Notes: generated by a model not told the origin, from the sequence alone. Counted from the stretch's first letter, positions 1-12,895 are shown. The stretch is 64,000 bases of DNA from Mytilus galloprovincialis (GCF_965363235.1 NC_134851.1:39336321-39400320), one strand, 5' to 3'. Made by a program: numbers and translations.

Positions 1-284
1 TGTGAAATATATGTATAGGTAGGGATTTCACAATTATTCAATATATGAATGGGGGGTGTTTTTAAAATCCCAGCTGCACACCTGTACCCAAAATCCCATG
101 TTGAGACCCCCCGTGGTCTAATGGCAGCATATATAAACTATGTAAGAAGAGTAAACATATACTAGCTCCTAGCTTTAACTACGGACGACTAGTGTGCATA
201 CAGCATACATAGATACTCTTAATTTTAACTATGGGCTATGATGGAAGAACCTATATATGTATATATACATATATTCAACAATAT

Positions 285-460
285 AAAAAAGAACATGTGG
301 TATGATTGCCAATGAGACAACTATCCACAAAAGACCAAAATGACACAGACATTAACAACTATAGGTCACCGTCTAAAAGGGTACAATATCAACAACAAAA
401 TAGTAAATATATACCTATAAATAAACAAGTCTAAATTGAAACCAACGTTCAAAGCTATGA
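285..460 (+). repeat. Mussel ~330-base dispersed repeat (family M1), partial copy
   Basis: The stretch starts with GTGGTATGATTGCCAATGAG and continues with the 'ACAACTATCCACAAAAGACC' and 'CTATAGGTCACCGT' blocks. The same order of blocks recurs at 4530, 5740 and 52005 on this strand and on the other strand at 1055, 5000, 53165 and 60965. I recognise it as a very common mussel repeat. No coding capacity; class (SINE-like or TE tail) is unknown. Confidence 0.75.
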
Positions 461-844
461 TTGCGTTGGATAAAAACCATAATTTTTATACGAGTGCATG
501 CAAAACATTTTTTTTTGTAGAGTGGTCTAATACAGCACAAACAACATTTTTCAAAAGACCAAAAAAAAGTGAAAAAGATTATCTCGAACAACAGATGTCC
601 TTAAACACTGCTGACTATATATATTGAACTAATCTGCAATCAATTTCATCTTCATAGCTAATATAGCATGTGCTGTGTTACAACTCTAGACTCTACTGAC
701 GAGGAGAGGTAACACTAGGCCACCGAAAGCTGAATTAAAAGTTGATGGGGGTAAAGGGGGTTCTGAACATGGAAACACGTGAAATAAAAATCGCAAAAAC
801 GTTCAAACAATCCATTTCCCCGAACAAGGCAAATAGTTGAAAAA

Positions 845-1040
845 AGTAAATTCACATAAATACTGAACTTCGAGGAACATTCAAAACGGAAAGTCCCTAA
901 TCGAATTGCAAAATCAAAAACCTAAACACATCAAACAAATGGATAACAACTGTCATATTCCTGACTTGTTACAGGCATTTTCTTATGTACAAAATGGTGG
1001 CTTAAACCTGGTTTCATAGCTAGATAAACCTCTCAATTGT
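845..1040 (+). repeat. Dispersed repeat family M3, copy 1
   Basis: A block containing 'CGGAAAGTCCCTAATCGAAT', 'CCTGACTTGTTACAGGCATT' and 'GCTAGATAAACCTCTCA'. A similar block lies at 11685-11855 on the same strand, and its reverse complement at 47315-47515. Non-coding. Confidence 0.65.
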
Positions 1041-1054
1041 AAAAAATGTAGGGA

Positions 1055-1640
1055 GACGTTTTGGAACCATTAAAACGTTTAATCCCGCTGCAAATGTTTG
1101 CACCTGTCCTTAGTCAGGAATCTCATGTACAGTGGTTGTCGTCTGTTTGTGTAATTAATACGTGTTTCTCGTATCTCGTTTTTATATAGATTAGACCGTT
1201 GATTTTCCCGTTTGAATGGTTTTACACTAGTAATTTTTGGGGCCCTTTATAGCTTGCTGTTCGGTGTGAACCTAGGCTCCGTGTTGAAGACCGTACCTTA
1301 ACCTATAATGGGTTACTTTTATAAATTGTTACTTGGTTTGAGAGTGAAATAGTTTGCACTCAAAATGGGGAAAAGGGGGAAATGTTCAAATTAATATTAG
1401 AGGAGCATAGAAGACGGCCTGGTTAAAAGCTGGGTACGCTTTCCTGTTGGCCATGTTTTCTTTTTTCCCGTTTGAATGGTTTTACACTAGTAATTTTGGG
1501 GTCCTTTATAGCTCGATGTTAGCCAAGTCTCCGTGTTGAAGGCCGTACCTTGACCTATAATGGTTTACTTTTATAAATTGTTGTTTGGATGGAGAGTTGT
1601 CTCATTGGCACTCATACCACATCTTCCTATATCTATTATG
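1055..1640 (-). repeat. Two minus-strand copies of repeat family M1
   Basis: Copy one spans about 1055-1345 and a shorter second copy about 1465-1640. Both contain 'TTCCCGTTTGAATGGTTTTA' followed by 'CACTAGTAATTTT', 'CCTTTATAGCT', 'CTCCGTGTTGAAG' and 'CCGTACCTT', which is the reverse complement of family M1. Repetition of this inner block makes a local direct duplication. Confidence 0.7.
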
Positions 1641-1679
1641 AACTTTTCTACGTTCACTACTTTAGGAATATCAATCTTT

Positions 1680-2600
1680 TCTTTTGTTTATTGTAAAGGA
1701 AATACATCTTGCATAGGACTAGTGAATCCAATTGATGATTTTACACTGTCTTTTATATGTATGGCATGTTTAACATGATTTTAGCGTAGCCCTCTTAATT
1801 TTTATGTATTAAAGATACGTTTCTGGATCGTATAGCTTATTATTGGTACTTACGTGTATCTAAAATCCATAATCGTTTCTTTTTCATACATACATGTTTT
1901 TGCATTTAAATTGTGAGAATAGTTCATATAACCCTAAACAAAGTTTTTATGGTATAGTCAATTGATTTAACAACGATGAATGAATTTAAATATTTGCTTA
2001 TTTTTTGTTTTGTCAAAAATTCAAGCAAACATGACAGAGATAAAACTGAAACTAATATAGTCTATACTGAACACATGTGGTTTTGTAAATTTTTGGATAA
2101 GTATTTGGAATTCACAGATAAACTTAATTTGAATGCAAAAAACAAACTGTTCGCTTTCCTCCTATTTATTCTTTAAATCATTTTTTTTTTTTGTTTACCG
2201 TAAAAAAAAAAATACATGTTGCAGAGAACAAGTCACCTACTAGAAGATTTTGCACTGTGCCTTAAATGTTTGGAATGTTCAACTTGATTTTTAGCGTTGC
2301 CGTATTAATGTTTTTTTTTATCAAAACAAAAATCTTTTTCGTATTTCTAATCATTGCTACTTACATGTACATGTATCTTAAATTCATGATCATACCTAGT
2401 TCATTTATAAATGTGTTGCATTTAAATGGGAAAAATATTTCAAAATCATATAACTATAGACATAATATTGAAATTTAATCTTAAGTCAGGTCAATTATAT
2501 TCAACCCACGTGACAATGATGAACGAATTTAAATCTTTCGGTTTTTTTTCTAATTCAAGCATCATTACACGACTATAAATATGATGAAACCGACCAAAGG
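1680..2600. repeat. Tandem pair of a ~450-base dispersed repeat
   Basis: Two diverged copies in the same orientation (about 1680-2140 and 2190-2600). Each has in order 'TTGTTTA..GTAAA', a 'GCTACTTAC/GGTACTTACGTG' block, 'TTTAAAT' and a terminal block 'ACAAYGATGAAYGAATTTAAAT'. A third copy lies near 57330-57660 and ends 'ACAACGATGAAAGTATTTAAAT'. Short ORFs inside are spurious. Confidence 0.55.
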
Positions 2601-2823
2601 ACAAGGTACGATAAGCATCAGAGAACGGCCCCTAATTTCGTTCAAATTAAAAGTGACCTGCCATTAATTATAATACATTATTTTTAAAGTTTAAAATCTA
2701 TATTTGTGTAAACATCAATAGATTTTTCAACTTCCGCTGACATTATTCATGCTCTGTTGCTGTAAAGACCTCAAGATTCGCGAAAAGGCCAGAAAAATGG
2801 AAGTTTCTAAACCTTTTTCTGCA

Positions 2824-2943
2824 TTTTAAACTATGAGCGTACCTACGACCCACGATCATATTTATACCAGACATTCCTTGAACATAAATGTTGATGCAGT
2901 TCAAATATTTTAGTGGGTCGTAAGTACGCTCATAGTTAAAAAT
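2824..2943. mobile_element. Short foldback/MITE-like element
   Basis: The left arm TTTTAAACTATGAGCGTACC is mirrored by a right arm that reads GGTCGTAAGTACGCTCATAG then TTAAAAAT. Arms are about 28 bases with one or two mismatches, and the loop is about 65 bases. No coding capacity. Confidence 0.65.
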
Positions 2944-4525
2944 TCAAAAAAGTGACAAAAATCGTCAGTAGTTTTCATTGAATCATCGAAATTTTTAACC
3001 GAATTGCGGACCGGAGATGATTTCCGGTATTTACTGGATCCGACCGAAATGTATTCATGGTACGCAATAATAATGGCTAGTTTCTTCAGGACGTAAAATA
3101 AACATATTTGAGACAGGAAAACAGGATATTCCTGTATAATTCATTATTCTTGAATTTAAAGTGAAATTTTAGCAGACCGTCGAAATTTGACCCAAATTAG
3201 ACGGAACTGTGACAAACTTCAGAGAAATTCTGGGAACGTAATTGTGAATGAATATAATAACTGGTTCATACTCAAACAGTGCATATACTTATTTTGTTTC
3301 ATAATTGACGAAATCGTCGCCCTGGAATGTTTTAATCTCCGATGACACTTTTGTGAAAAGTGCTTTCTTTCACGTTCGCATTTCTACCAAGTATGGCATA
3401 CCAAGTTAACATTTTAGACAATCATTTAATATAAATATAGATGGCGATGGCGAAATAAACTACAGAACTGTGAATAATAACATACATTGTAATTTATATG
3501 ACATAAGAAGACACCATGTGACAATTTTAATTAGTTAATTGTGTAAGTATAACAATAATCAAGATTAAACAAAACTATCCAACACTTTTATGATCTAAAT
3601 TATGTATCTTGAGTTATGTTTTGGTCATGGTGTTGAATTTATTGGACTTATTATTTGTAATTGTCACCCGCCTTCCCGTTGTTCTATCTTGACGACAACG
3701 CGTGCTACTTCGTATTTCTTGTTTGCAAATCATTCTCTACATATCTTTTCATTAAAATGTGCATGCATAAAGTATTTGTCACTGGACGGTCAGGAAACAA
3801 CATTCAATCAATCATATGTCTTCTTAAATAACAGCACTACATGTAGAATGAATTTAAACATATTCAAAAGAATAAAAATAAGTATTGAATATGAAAGGAA
3901 TAAAACGCATCATAATTAAAGACATCTTGATTGTAAGACGTGTGTTTCGCATACAAAAGACTCATCGGTCGAATAAAAAAATGTCAAAAGACCATAAAAG
4001 GCTCAATATTCCGATTTTTTTTTTTGCGATATACAGCTAATAAAGGTTATTTTTTCATGAATATATTATCCGTAGTTTTTTCAAACAATATAAAGTTTTG
4101 TAAACAGTTAATTCATATAATTGACTATTTTAATAATAATTCATGTTTACACAAAGTGCTAACTTTTGGACATCGTGTTGCTGCATGGGTTGTTTGTTTC
4201 ATTAATTTTTATTGTACTATAGCTAAAAAGGTTACAGTCCACAGGAAGACATATTACCCTAACTTGACACTCCGATTCAACTAGACTTTGTTCTTACCCC
4301 TTAATGCCAATTGATTAACGGAAATCAGCAAATACCAATTTTTGAGTCTTAGGTTTGACCAGGCCGGTGTCAGAACCTACGATATCAGGCGTTTTAATTC
4401 ATTTATTATATTTATTTAATTGTACAATGAATTAATAAAAGGGTGCATACTGTAAGAATCCGTCTTATATGAATCCACGCTTAAACATACACATCCACCC
4501 AAAAGAAATAACTTTTGCAACATAT
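2944..4525. other. Gene-free stretch
   Basis: AT-rich DNA with only short spurious ORFs (3602-3919 and 3940-4284 show no family likeness). A degraded fragment around 3930-3985 ('TTTCGCATACAAAAGACTCA') resembles the retroelement tail 'TTTCGTCTACAAAAGACTCA' seen intact at 42705. Nothing else recognised. Confidence 0.5.
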
Positions 4526-4529
4526 ATAG

Positions 4530-5325
4530 AAATAAGAAGATGTGGTATGAGTGCCAATGATACTACTCTCCTTCCAGGTCACAACATGTAAAAAGTAAAC
4601 AATTATAGGTCAAAGTACGACCTTTAACACAGAGCTTTGGCTTACACCGACCAGCAAGCTATCAAGGACACACAAGTGACTAATGTAGCAATTCAAACCA
4701 ACGGTTTAATCTTTATATAAAAAAAAAAACTAGAAACAAGAAACACGTATGAACCACAACAACCACCGAACAGTATCCTTACTTGTTGCAAACAAACACA
4801 GCATGAAATAATAAATTCAATGTTTTTCAAGAGGGGGCCAAAATTGGCCCTTATTGTACCTTGTCCTATGTTTGGTGTGTTTGAGATTTTGATTTTTTTT
4901 TGTGTAAGGACTGTCCGTTCTCAATTTTACTTATATTTCATGTATTAAAAGCTATCAAATTTCCGCCCTCTATCTCACTATTCATGCTACTGACTCTATA
5001 GTTACCATTAAAACGTTTAATCCCGCCGCAAATGTTTGCACGTGTCCTAAGTCAGGAATCTGATGTACAGTATGTGTCGTTTGTTTATGTAATTTATACG
5101 TGTTTCTCGTTTTTTTATATAGATTCGACCGTTGGTTTTCCCGTTTGAATGGTTTTACACTAGTAATTTGAGGGCCCTTTATAGCTTGTTGTTCGGTGAG
5201 AGCCAAGGCTCCGTGTTGAAGGCCGTACATTGACCTATAATGGTTTACTTTTTAAAATTGTTATTTGAAGGGAGAGTTGTCTCATTGGCACTCACACGAC
5301 ATCTTCCTATATCTATATAGAAATA
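4530..5325. repeat. Head-to-head inverted pair of family M1
   Basis: 4530-4790 is a plus-strand copy ('GATGTGGTATGAGTGCCAAT' onward). 5000-5325 is a minus-strand copy (ending 'GGGAGAGTTGTCTCATTGGC'). The two face each other over about 210 bases and could form a long imperfect hairpin. Confidence 0.65.
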
Positions 5326-5464
5326 TAGAATTGGAAGCCTGATCAATATTTTCACATATATAATTTTAAGTCTTCGAAGAACATTTCTGATTAAAATATA
5401 TTACACTTTTAATAACCAGAGACATTTATTTCATACCAAACATGATTGAATTGTTTAGAAATAA

Positions 5465-5745
5465 AATCAGTTACGAATATCAATATTTCCAGTTACGGAT
5501 ATCATTAAAAATTTATTTACTTCAGTTACCGATATCAACACAATATTTTAGATGGCTGTTTTCTCCATTTAGCGGTCGAAATTATGAATAAAACACTTAG
5601 TATTTCAGTTTCAAATTTAGTTATATGTTACAAAAGACACGAAATTCCAAAGAACAATACATTACTATTACAAAATTGACAAAAGAAATATTGACCAGAA
5701 ACATCCTCCGCCATTAACTGCAGTTACGGAGATCACATTTACCCC
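5465..5745. repeat. Scattered motif AGTTACGGATATCA
   Basis: Four variants of a 14-base motif (AGTTACGAATATCA, AGTTACGGATATCA, AGTTACCGATATCA, AGTTACGGAGATCA) occur with irregular spacing. No function assigned. Confidence 0.35.
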
Positions 5746-5950
5746 AGTGGTAATGCCAATGAGACAACTCTCCATCCGATACACAATTTGTAAAGGTAAA
5801 CCATTATAGATAAGAGTACAGTCTTCAACACAGTGCCTTGACTCTGGTCAAACAGCAAGATATTAAAACCTCCAGAAATGACTAGTTAAAACCATTCAAA
5901 CAGGAAACCAAATGGTATAAGCTTTATAAAAAATGAGAAACGAGAAACAG
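5740..5950 (+). repeat. Family M1, plus-strand copy
   Basis: Contains 'GGTAATGCCAATGAGACAAC', a 'CAGTCTTCAACACAGTGCCT' block and 'ATTCAAACAGGAAACCAA', in the family order but diverged. It abuts the palindromic element that starts near 5985. Confidence 0.65.
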
Positions 5951-5984
5951 TTCAAAAATCCTGGAAATTTTTTGATTGATGGTA

Positions 5985-6600
5985 AGATTGGTGTAATAAA
6001 TTTTATCTTACCTCCTATACATTTCCAGGAATATGATTGGTTAAAAGCGTCCGCGTGCAAACCGTGTATATTTGATATTAGGTTAGTAGGGAGGCGGGGC
6101 TTATCTCATACACGGTTAGTGGTGGAGTTACGTCCCTTTATATTCCTTATTAGGTAAGAAGGGGGCGGGGCTTATTTCATACACGGTTAGTAATGGTGTT
6201 ATGTCCCTTTGTAAAAAACAAAATGGTACTGAGAAAAAATCTTAAAAGTTCCAACAGACGAAGAAATTGATGATTAAGATTGAAACAAATTCATAAAACA
6301 CATTTAAACCTTACAAGTCGTTATTGTTGGCATCTGTTTTTGTAGGATCAATGGAAGTATTTTCTTAGCGATAACAGTATTGAAGACTTGCTCGTTTTGA
6401 GAATCACTAGTCTTAATTTCACACGTTAAGATAGTCGGTAAGATAAATTCGTTACATAGTGTGCTAGTGACGTAATACGGTATATATTGGGTCAGTAAAT
6501 TCCATATGGGGATTCGAGCTTCGCTCTCACCCCATATGGAATCTACTGACCCCATATATACCGTATTAGGTCACTAGCACACTATGTAACTAATAATATT
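5985..6600 (+). mobile_element. Palindrome-bearing dispersed element, left copy
   Basis: A ~610-base element of which a second, inverted copy lies at 62930-63350. Shared landmarks in order are 'CCTCCTATACATTTC', 'GGAATATGATTGGTTAAAAG', 'TTAGTAGGGAGGCGGGGCTT', 'GATAGTCGGTAAGATAAATT' and 'ACTATGTAACTAATAATATT'. Inside, a ~72-base unit with 'GGCGGGGCTTAT' is duplicated (about 6085-6210). The right part is a near-perfect hairpin, listed separately. No transposase is visible, so it is probably non-autonomous. Confidence 0.65.
6451..6590. repeat. Near-perfect 140-base palindrome
   Basis: The left arm starts GTTACATAGTGTGCTAGTGA and runs through the 'CCATATGGGG' block. The right arm mirrors it and ends 'ACTATGTAAC'. 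Arms are about 62 bases with few mismatches. The apex is GAGCTTCGCTC, itself a small hairpin. The inverted copy at 62948-62980 keeps only a short version of this palindrome. Confidence 0.85.
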
Positions 6601-7330
6601 TTGGGTTTCAATGAGTTTGCAAATGCAATGTACATATAAAAAAATCAGTTTATTTTTATTTTTTCATAATACATGTTAAATCAAAGACAATGGAAATACT
6701 TATGGATTAAATAAATATGTTAACTATTTGAACAACACAGCATACATGCATATATATTGACTGTCAACTAATATAATTAATGGTTAGAGATTCAATTAAA
6801 AAATAACATAAACAATATGTCTTCTTATCAAAATGTAAATATAACTAAGATTAAACAAACATCTTAAATAGATAAATGATACACAAGACATGTAAACAAA
6901 AAAAAAACAAGAGAAAATTCTTGGAACTCTTCACTAATATTAAATAATTATTGCCATGGGTTTTGAGCACTTTTTTTTAAATATTTTTTCCAAAAATTGA
7001 TGCATATCAAAAGCAATATATATTTGAAAAATTTAATTGTTTTTGTGTCTAACTAAGTCATAGTAATACATTCCACAGTCAATAACATCTTAGGAATTTG
7101 CTCTGAATGAAAGAAAAAACAACAAAATAAATTTAATTTGAAGAAATCAGAGGATACCCAAGTGTCAATCAACACTACACACAAAAATACATACACATGA
7201 TACAATACAATGGTAAAAAAAGACTAGATATGTTGGGACTAAATCATAACATAAATGGTCTCATCTATATATAAAGTGACAGAGAAGTTATTTTTTATAA
7301 ATAAGACAGGACAAAATAAAAGACAAAAAA
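6600..7330. other. Gene-free AT-rich stretch
   Basis: Homopolymer-rich AT sequence. I see no coding region, RNA gene or clear repeat. Confidence 0.5.
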
Positions 7331-7339
7331 CATTAAATA

Positions 7340-9065
7340 ACCAGATGCTGCGCAGAGGTCGAACCCTGAACAGCTGGGGCAAGTATGGACACAACATTTA
7401 AGCTTGATACAGCTCTGAATTTGGATTGTGCTTAAATAGTTGACACAAAATATAGGGTTTCTGACACAGAATGAATGTGGTCTAAGAACTTAAATTCAAA
7501 CATAAAAATTTTAAATTGGACATTTACCTATTATAGTCCAATATCCAAAATCTAAATACATTGTTAGATTCAGCATATCATAGAACCCTAAGAATTCAAT
7601 TTTTAATGAAATCAAATAATGTTCCATTTTAGACCCTTTAGACCTCGATGTAAACGGGCCCATATATTAAAAATCTAAATACATGGTTAGATTCAGCATA
7701 TTGAAGAACCCCATCTATTCAATTTTTGTTGAAATCAAACAAAGTTTAATTTTGGACCCCGATTTGGACCAACTTTAAAAGTTGGGCCTCTAATCAAAAT
7801 CTAAGTACATGTTAAGATTCAGCATATCAAAGAACCCCAAGAATCAATTTTTGATGAAATCAAATAATGTTCCATTTTAGACCCTTTAGACCTCAATGTG
7901 GACCAATTTGATAACCGGGCCCAAATATTACAAATCTAAATACGTGGTTAGAATCAACATATTGAAAAACCACATATTAATTTTTGTTGAAATCAAACAA
8001 AGTTTAATTTTTGACCCTGTAGACCAATTTGAAAACGGGACAATACTGTGCAATTGAATATTACTTGCTATAGCGCAAAACTGTACACTTGAAAATTACT
8101 TGCTATTGCACAATACTGTGCAATAGCAAACAATACTGTGCAATTGAAGATTTTTTGCTATTGCGCAATACTGTGCAATTGAAAACTTCTTGCTATTGCA
8201 CAATAGTGTGCAATTGAAGATTTCTTGCTATTGCAGAATACTGTGCAATTGAAAATTTCTTGCTATTGCACAATCCTTTATATAATAATTTTGGACCAAC
8301 TTGAAAACTGGGCCCATAATCAAAAATCTAAGTACATGTTTTCAGCATATCAGAGCCCCAAGAATTATTTTTTTGTTAAATCAAGCTAAGCTTAATTTTG
8401 GACCCTTTGGACCTTAATGTAGACCAATTTGAAAACAGGACCAAAAATTAAGAATCTGAATACACGGTTAGATTTTGCATATCAAAGAACCCCAATAATT
8501 CATTTTTTGATGAAATCAAACAAAGTTTAATTTTGGACCCTTTTGGCCCCTAATTCGTTAGGACCAAAACTCCCAAAATAAATCCAAACCTTCCTTTTGT
8601 GGTAATAAACATTGGGTTCATAGATTTCTATTAACTTATACTAAAGTTATAATGCAAAAACCAAGAAAAATGCTTATTTGGGACCTCTTTTGGCCCCTTA
8701 TTCCTAAACTGTTGGGACTTTAACTCCCAAAATCAATCCAAACCTTCCATTTGTGGTCATAGACCTTATGTTAAAATTTCATAGATTTCTGTTTACTTAT
8801 ACTAAAGTTATTGTGTGAAAACCAAGAAAAATGCTTATTTGGGCCTTTTTTGGCCCCTAATTCCTAAATTATTTGAACCTAAACACCCAAAATCAATCCC
8901 AACCTTCCTGTTATGGTAATAAACCTTGTGTTTAAATTTCATAGATTTCTATTTACTTATACTAAAGTTAGAGTTCGAAAACCAAATATCTTCAGACGAC
9001 GACGACGCCAACGTGATACCAATATACGACCAAAAAATTTTCCATTTTTGCGGTCATATAAAAAT
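7340..9065 (+). mobile_element. TIR element 'TTTATACGACCGCA', copy 1 (5' end lost)
   Basis: The body matches the copies at 11097 and 15411: 'TTGGGGCAAGTATGGACACA', 'CTTGATACAGCTCTGAATTT', then repeated blocks of 'AATTTTGGACCCTTT' and 'AATCTAAATACATGGTTAGA'. The right end has 'CCAACGTGATACCAATATAC' and then TTTTTGCGGTCATATAAA. The left TIR is missing (the copy begins inside 'GATGCTGCGCAGAGGTCGAA'). No transposase ORF. Confidence 0.7.
8040..8280. repeat. Tandem repeat inside TIR element copy 1
   Basis: Six to seven imperfect copies of a ~35-base unit built from 'CAATACTGTGCAATTGAAA' and 'CTTGCTATTGCA'. The array is absent from the other two copies of the element, so it expanded after insertion or marks a subfamily. 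Confidence 0.75.
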
Positions 9066-10380
9066 GTGATATAAAATGCAAAGATTTTGAATTTCAGAAA
9101 GCAAGTTTTATTTAACTCAATCATCCATAAGATAAAACAACCTTTTTAATTTTTCCTCACAACTGGTTTAATTATTTCTTGTCAAGTTTCAAATAAAGTG
9201 CACTGTTTTATACCACATAATTTCAATTTTTTTGGGGCATTTGATTGAGTTTTATTGCAGAAAAGTACATACATATTATATAAATTAATATTTATTAAAA
9301 TACATTTCAACACAAGAGATTCTGAAGATTCAAAATAAAAATATCTAAAAAAAAAAAGATTCCATTGTTATAGATATGTTACATTTTATGGTACACATAT
9401 TTGAACACAATTAATTAACATCTATATTTTTGAATATTTATAATGTTTTTGTTGGATAATTGCTACACAATAAATACTGAAAGTGCATACATTTTCACAG
9501 GATCCAATTTTTATGGTGTCTATATATTACAACCCTAAACATTCTTAGAAAATGAAAACTTCATGGTATGATACTGTTAATTCATAAATTTCTGCATTTT
9601 ATTAAGGCAACTTATTAACAATAGGAAGATATGTGAAATTAATGATTTAGACTTAAAAAAAGCTATACAAATTTAAAATACATGTGATTATTCTGTGAAA
9701 CCTATCTTAGGTCAATGTTCATAAGAATAAAAACATTGCAAAAATTTATGTTTTCACAGTATAATTATATTGGAACAAATAAAACAATTATTTAGCTTAT
9801 CAGAGCAATATAAAAAGAAATTAGATCACAAGAAAATACAATCTTTTTATCCAGTTTTTTGATTTTTTTCCACATATATCAATTGATACGTAAGAGTATA
9901 ATCGTTGGTGTAATATAGTATAGTCATATAGGGTCACTTTTCTATTGCACTCTGGTTGTATATGTTCCCTGTATAAGTCATACAAATCTTTTGTTCAAAA
10001 CAATTCTGAAAAAAATGTAATAATCAAAAATGACTAGAGTATGCGATACTTTAATAAAAAAAAACAAGAACGATTGGTGTAACTATATTGACAAATGAAT
10101 AGCCTTCTTATTTTTTACCCTGCAAAATTTCCCTCACATGAATCTCATTTTAAAAATTTGTCTGTGTAGGAAAAGAGCTTTAAAGAGTATGACATGAAAT
10201 AAGTTGTTCTTTAAAAATAGGACTGGATAACACAAGGTGAATATAAATTTAAAGAATTATCTCATAAATTTGATATATACTCTGATGCTATAAATACTGT
10301 TTTGTTTTTGCTTATTCATATGTTCAACAAAAATGTTTGTTGAACTATTTATAGAAAAATATAAAGATTTATTTTTTGGA
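9066..10380. other. Gene-free stretch
   Basis: AT-rich sequence with no ORF or repeat that I can identify on either strand. Confidence 0.5.
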
Positions 10381-10667
10381 TTTAAGGTGGTACCTAACAC
10401 TACAGGGAGATAACTCTGTAAAGTCAGCTAAACGTTTTAATTATGTTGTGTTGTAAATTAAAGGAATATTAAGCTTTTCAATGATCAAAATTGGTGTTTG
10501 TCAAACTGCTATATAACCAGTGTACTTTTTCTGACAAAACAGTTGGTTCAAAATTTTTGAAATTTTTATATTTTTGTTTAAAGGTCAAAGTAAATACGTT
10601 GACAAAATTTTATGAAAATTAAACGAGCCAAATTAATTTTAGTGAAAGTGTTGGGTACCACCTTAAA
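10381..10667. mobile_element. MITE with 21-base terminal inverted repeats
   Basis: The ends TTTAAGGTGGTACCTAACACT and AGTGTTGGGTACCACCTTAAA are inverted copies of each other with one mismatch. The 287-base interior is AT-rich and non-coding. The outer TTTAA/TTAAA probably includes the target duplication. The superfamily cannot be fixed from one copy. Confidence 0.85.
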
Positions 10668-11079
10668 GAAATGCTGAATACAAATAATGCTGTCAACATT
10701 TATAGCCTGATTTTTCTTCTTTTTACAAAACCCTGATGCAAAATTTATGCAATAATATCAACTGTCAGCGGTATTTTAAAACTCTTGTTGTTATTTAAAT
10801 GTTCACTTGCCAAAAAGTTGTCTTTTAGTTCATGGTATTTATTTACCTATATTTAGGTTTTTTTCTGCATAAAGACTACAGCAAGCTTGTCCTGATGTCA
10901 TCTTAATAATTTAAAGAGACAAAAACCAGAAAATTATCTAAATAAAATATATCATCCTGATTTAGAGTAATATTTCGCAATTTGATTGGCTGATATTATC
11001 CTATAAAAAGTTTCAATGAAATGTTTTATTAAGTCAATTCAAAGTATCTCTCGAAAACGGTTGACTTAATAAAACCAGG

Positions 11080-11690
11080 TGCTTCACAGGGCGCAGGTTT
11101 ATACTACCGGAGAAGTTGAACCATGAACAGTTGGGGCAAGTATGGACACAATATTCAAGCTTGATACAGCTCTGAATTTGGTTTGTGATTAAATAGTTGA
11201 CACAACATAGGTTTCTGACACAGAATGATTGTGCATGGTCTAAGAACTTAAAAACTTTTAAATTGGACATTTACCTATTATATATGGTCCAATATCCAAA
11301 ATCAAAATGCATGGTAAGATTCAGCATATCAAAGAACCCCAAGAATTCAATTTTTGTTAAAATCAAACTTAATTAAATTTTGGACCCTTTGAACCTTAAT
11401 GTAGACCAATTTGAAAACGGGACCGAATATCAAGATTTTAAATATACGGTTACATTCGGGATATCAAGGAACAACAATAGTTCAATTTTTAATGAAATCA
11501 AACAAAGTTTAATTTTGGCCCCTTTTGGTCCCTAATTCCTAAACTGTTTGAACCAAAACTCTAAAAATCAGTCTCAACCTTTCTATTGTGGTTAGTACCC
11601 TTGTGTTTAAATTTCATAGATTTCTATACTCAATAAAGTTAATGTGCGAAAACCAAGAAAAATGCTTATTAAAAAGTAAAGTAACAAAAA
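11080..11690 (+). mobile_element. TIR element 'TTTATACGACCGCA', copy 2 (truncated)
   Basis: A degraded left TIR (TTTATACTACCGGA at 11097) is followed by the family body: 'TTGGGGCAAGTATGGACACA', then 'ATTTTGGACCCTTT' blocks. The copy stops near 11670 after 'AAAACCAAGAAAAATGCTTA' without reaching the right TIR. Confidence 0.7.
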
Positions 11691-11855
11691 TACCGAACTC
11701 CAGGGGAAATACAAAATGGAAAGTCCCTTCTCAAATGGCAAAATCAAAAGTTAAACACATTGAATGAATGAAACATAACGGTCATATATATTCCTGACTT
11801 GTTACAGGTATTTCTTTATGTTGTTAATAGCTGGCTAAACCTCTCACTTTAATGA
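11685..11855 (+). repeat. Dispersed repeat family M3, copy 2
   Basis: Similar to 845-1040 in the same orientation ('GGAAAGTCCCTTCTCAAATG', 'CCTGACTTGTTACAGGTATT', 'GCTGGCTAAACCTCTCA'). It starts exactly where TIR element copy 2 is truncated, so one probably inserted into the other. Confidence 0.65.
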
Positions 11856-11859
11856 CATG

Positions 11860-12755
11860 TGCATAGAATTCCATTAAATTGACAACAATGTGTGAACTAA
11901 GGTAAAGCCAAATCTATATTAGGTTTATTTTGTTTTGTAATTAAAATACATCTTAAATATGTGCTGAAACTGATTTCTGTTTTATTTTATTATTTCCTTG
12001 ACATCAAAATCTACCTAATGCAATACTTGTCTGATATCATTTAACACAAAAATGTGTAAAAGTTATTATCAGCGCAATTGTTCAAATACATTTAAAATAT
12101 TTTAAAAATGCAGATTTAGGTGGATGTTTTACAACATGCGTGATTAAATATTCTGTTGTAAACGATGCAATTCATGTAGGACTTTGTTCTGTTTGTTTTA
12201 TCTTGTCGTTTTATCTTTTTGCTTTATTATGAACAAAGGGAGAGAAAGAGATATCTTAAGAACTTGTTTTAAAACAGGAAGCTTTTTTTCTCATTGAACT
12301 TCTATTCATGAGTACAATAATGATATTGATCAAAATATTTATTACCAGGACACATTTTTGTTCTTTGTTTCATTTTTCTGTAAATAAGGACTTATGAATG
12401 TACACATGAATTTATGTTATATAGCCACTTCTGATGTCAAAAGGTAACTAATGGTTCGTTGCCTTAGAAATTTATAATTTTTAAGACTTAGCAAATAGGC
12501 CATTTAACTTTATGACATCAATGTCTAATGTGGTTTGTTCAATGTTAATAGGTAGCAGACAAACCCTGTAGTTTTGGGAGCATTGTATTACGTCCTTGAA
12601 AGGCGTTCATATTAATTGTCATAACAAATATAGCAGTGGAGGAGTGGTGTTGAATTTATTGTGATAACTAATAACTACTACCACAAGTCCAACTGGTGAT
12701 CATTTATAAGTTAATCATGTTTACTTAAGAATTGCATGCTTCATTTTGTAAATTC
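11860..12755. other. Gene-free stretch
   Basis: No ORF, RNA gene or repeat that I can support. Confidence 0.45.
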
Positions 12756-12757
12756 AT

Positions 12758-12855
12758 TGAGGTATAAAAGGGTTGACCGAAGTACATTTTTGTATGAAGT
12801 GCGGAAGCTCTTTATTTTAAAAATGTGCGCACGGTTAACACTTTTACAACCCTAT
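12758..12855. repeat. Hairpin element, 'GGTATAAAAGGGTTG' family
   Basis: The arms read CATTGAGGTATAAAAGGGTT ... and ... AACACTTTTACAACCCTATGA. The apex is GAAGTGCGGAAGCTCTTTA. A diverged relative lies at 56400-56515 ('CATTGGGGTGTAAAATTGTT' to 'TTTTGCAACCCTATAAAATT'). Confidence 0.6.
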
Positions 12856-12895
12856 GATTTTTATTAAATTTACCTGTGCACTTTGAATGTTAATT

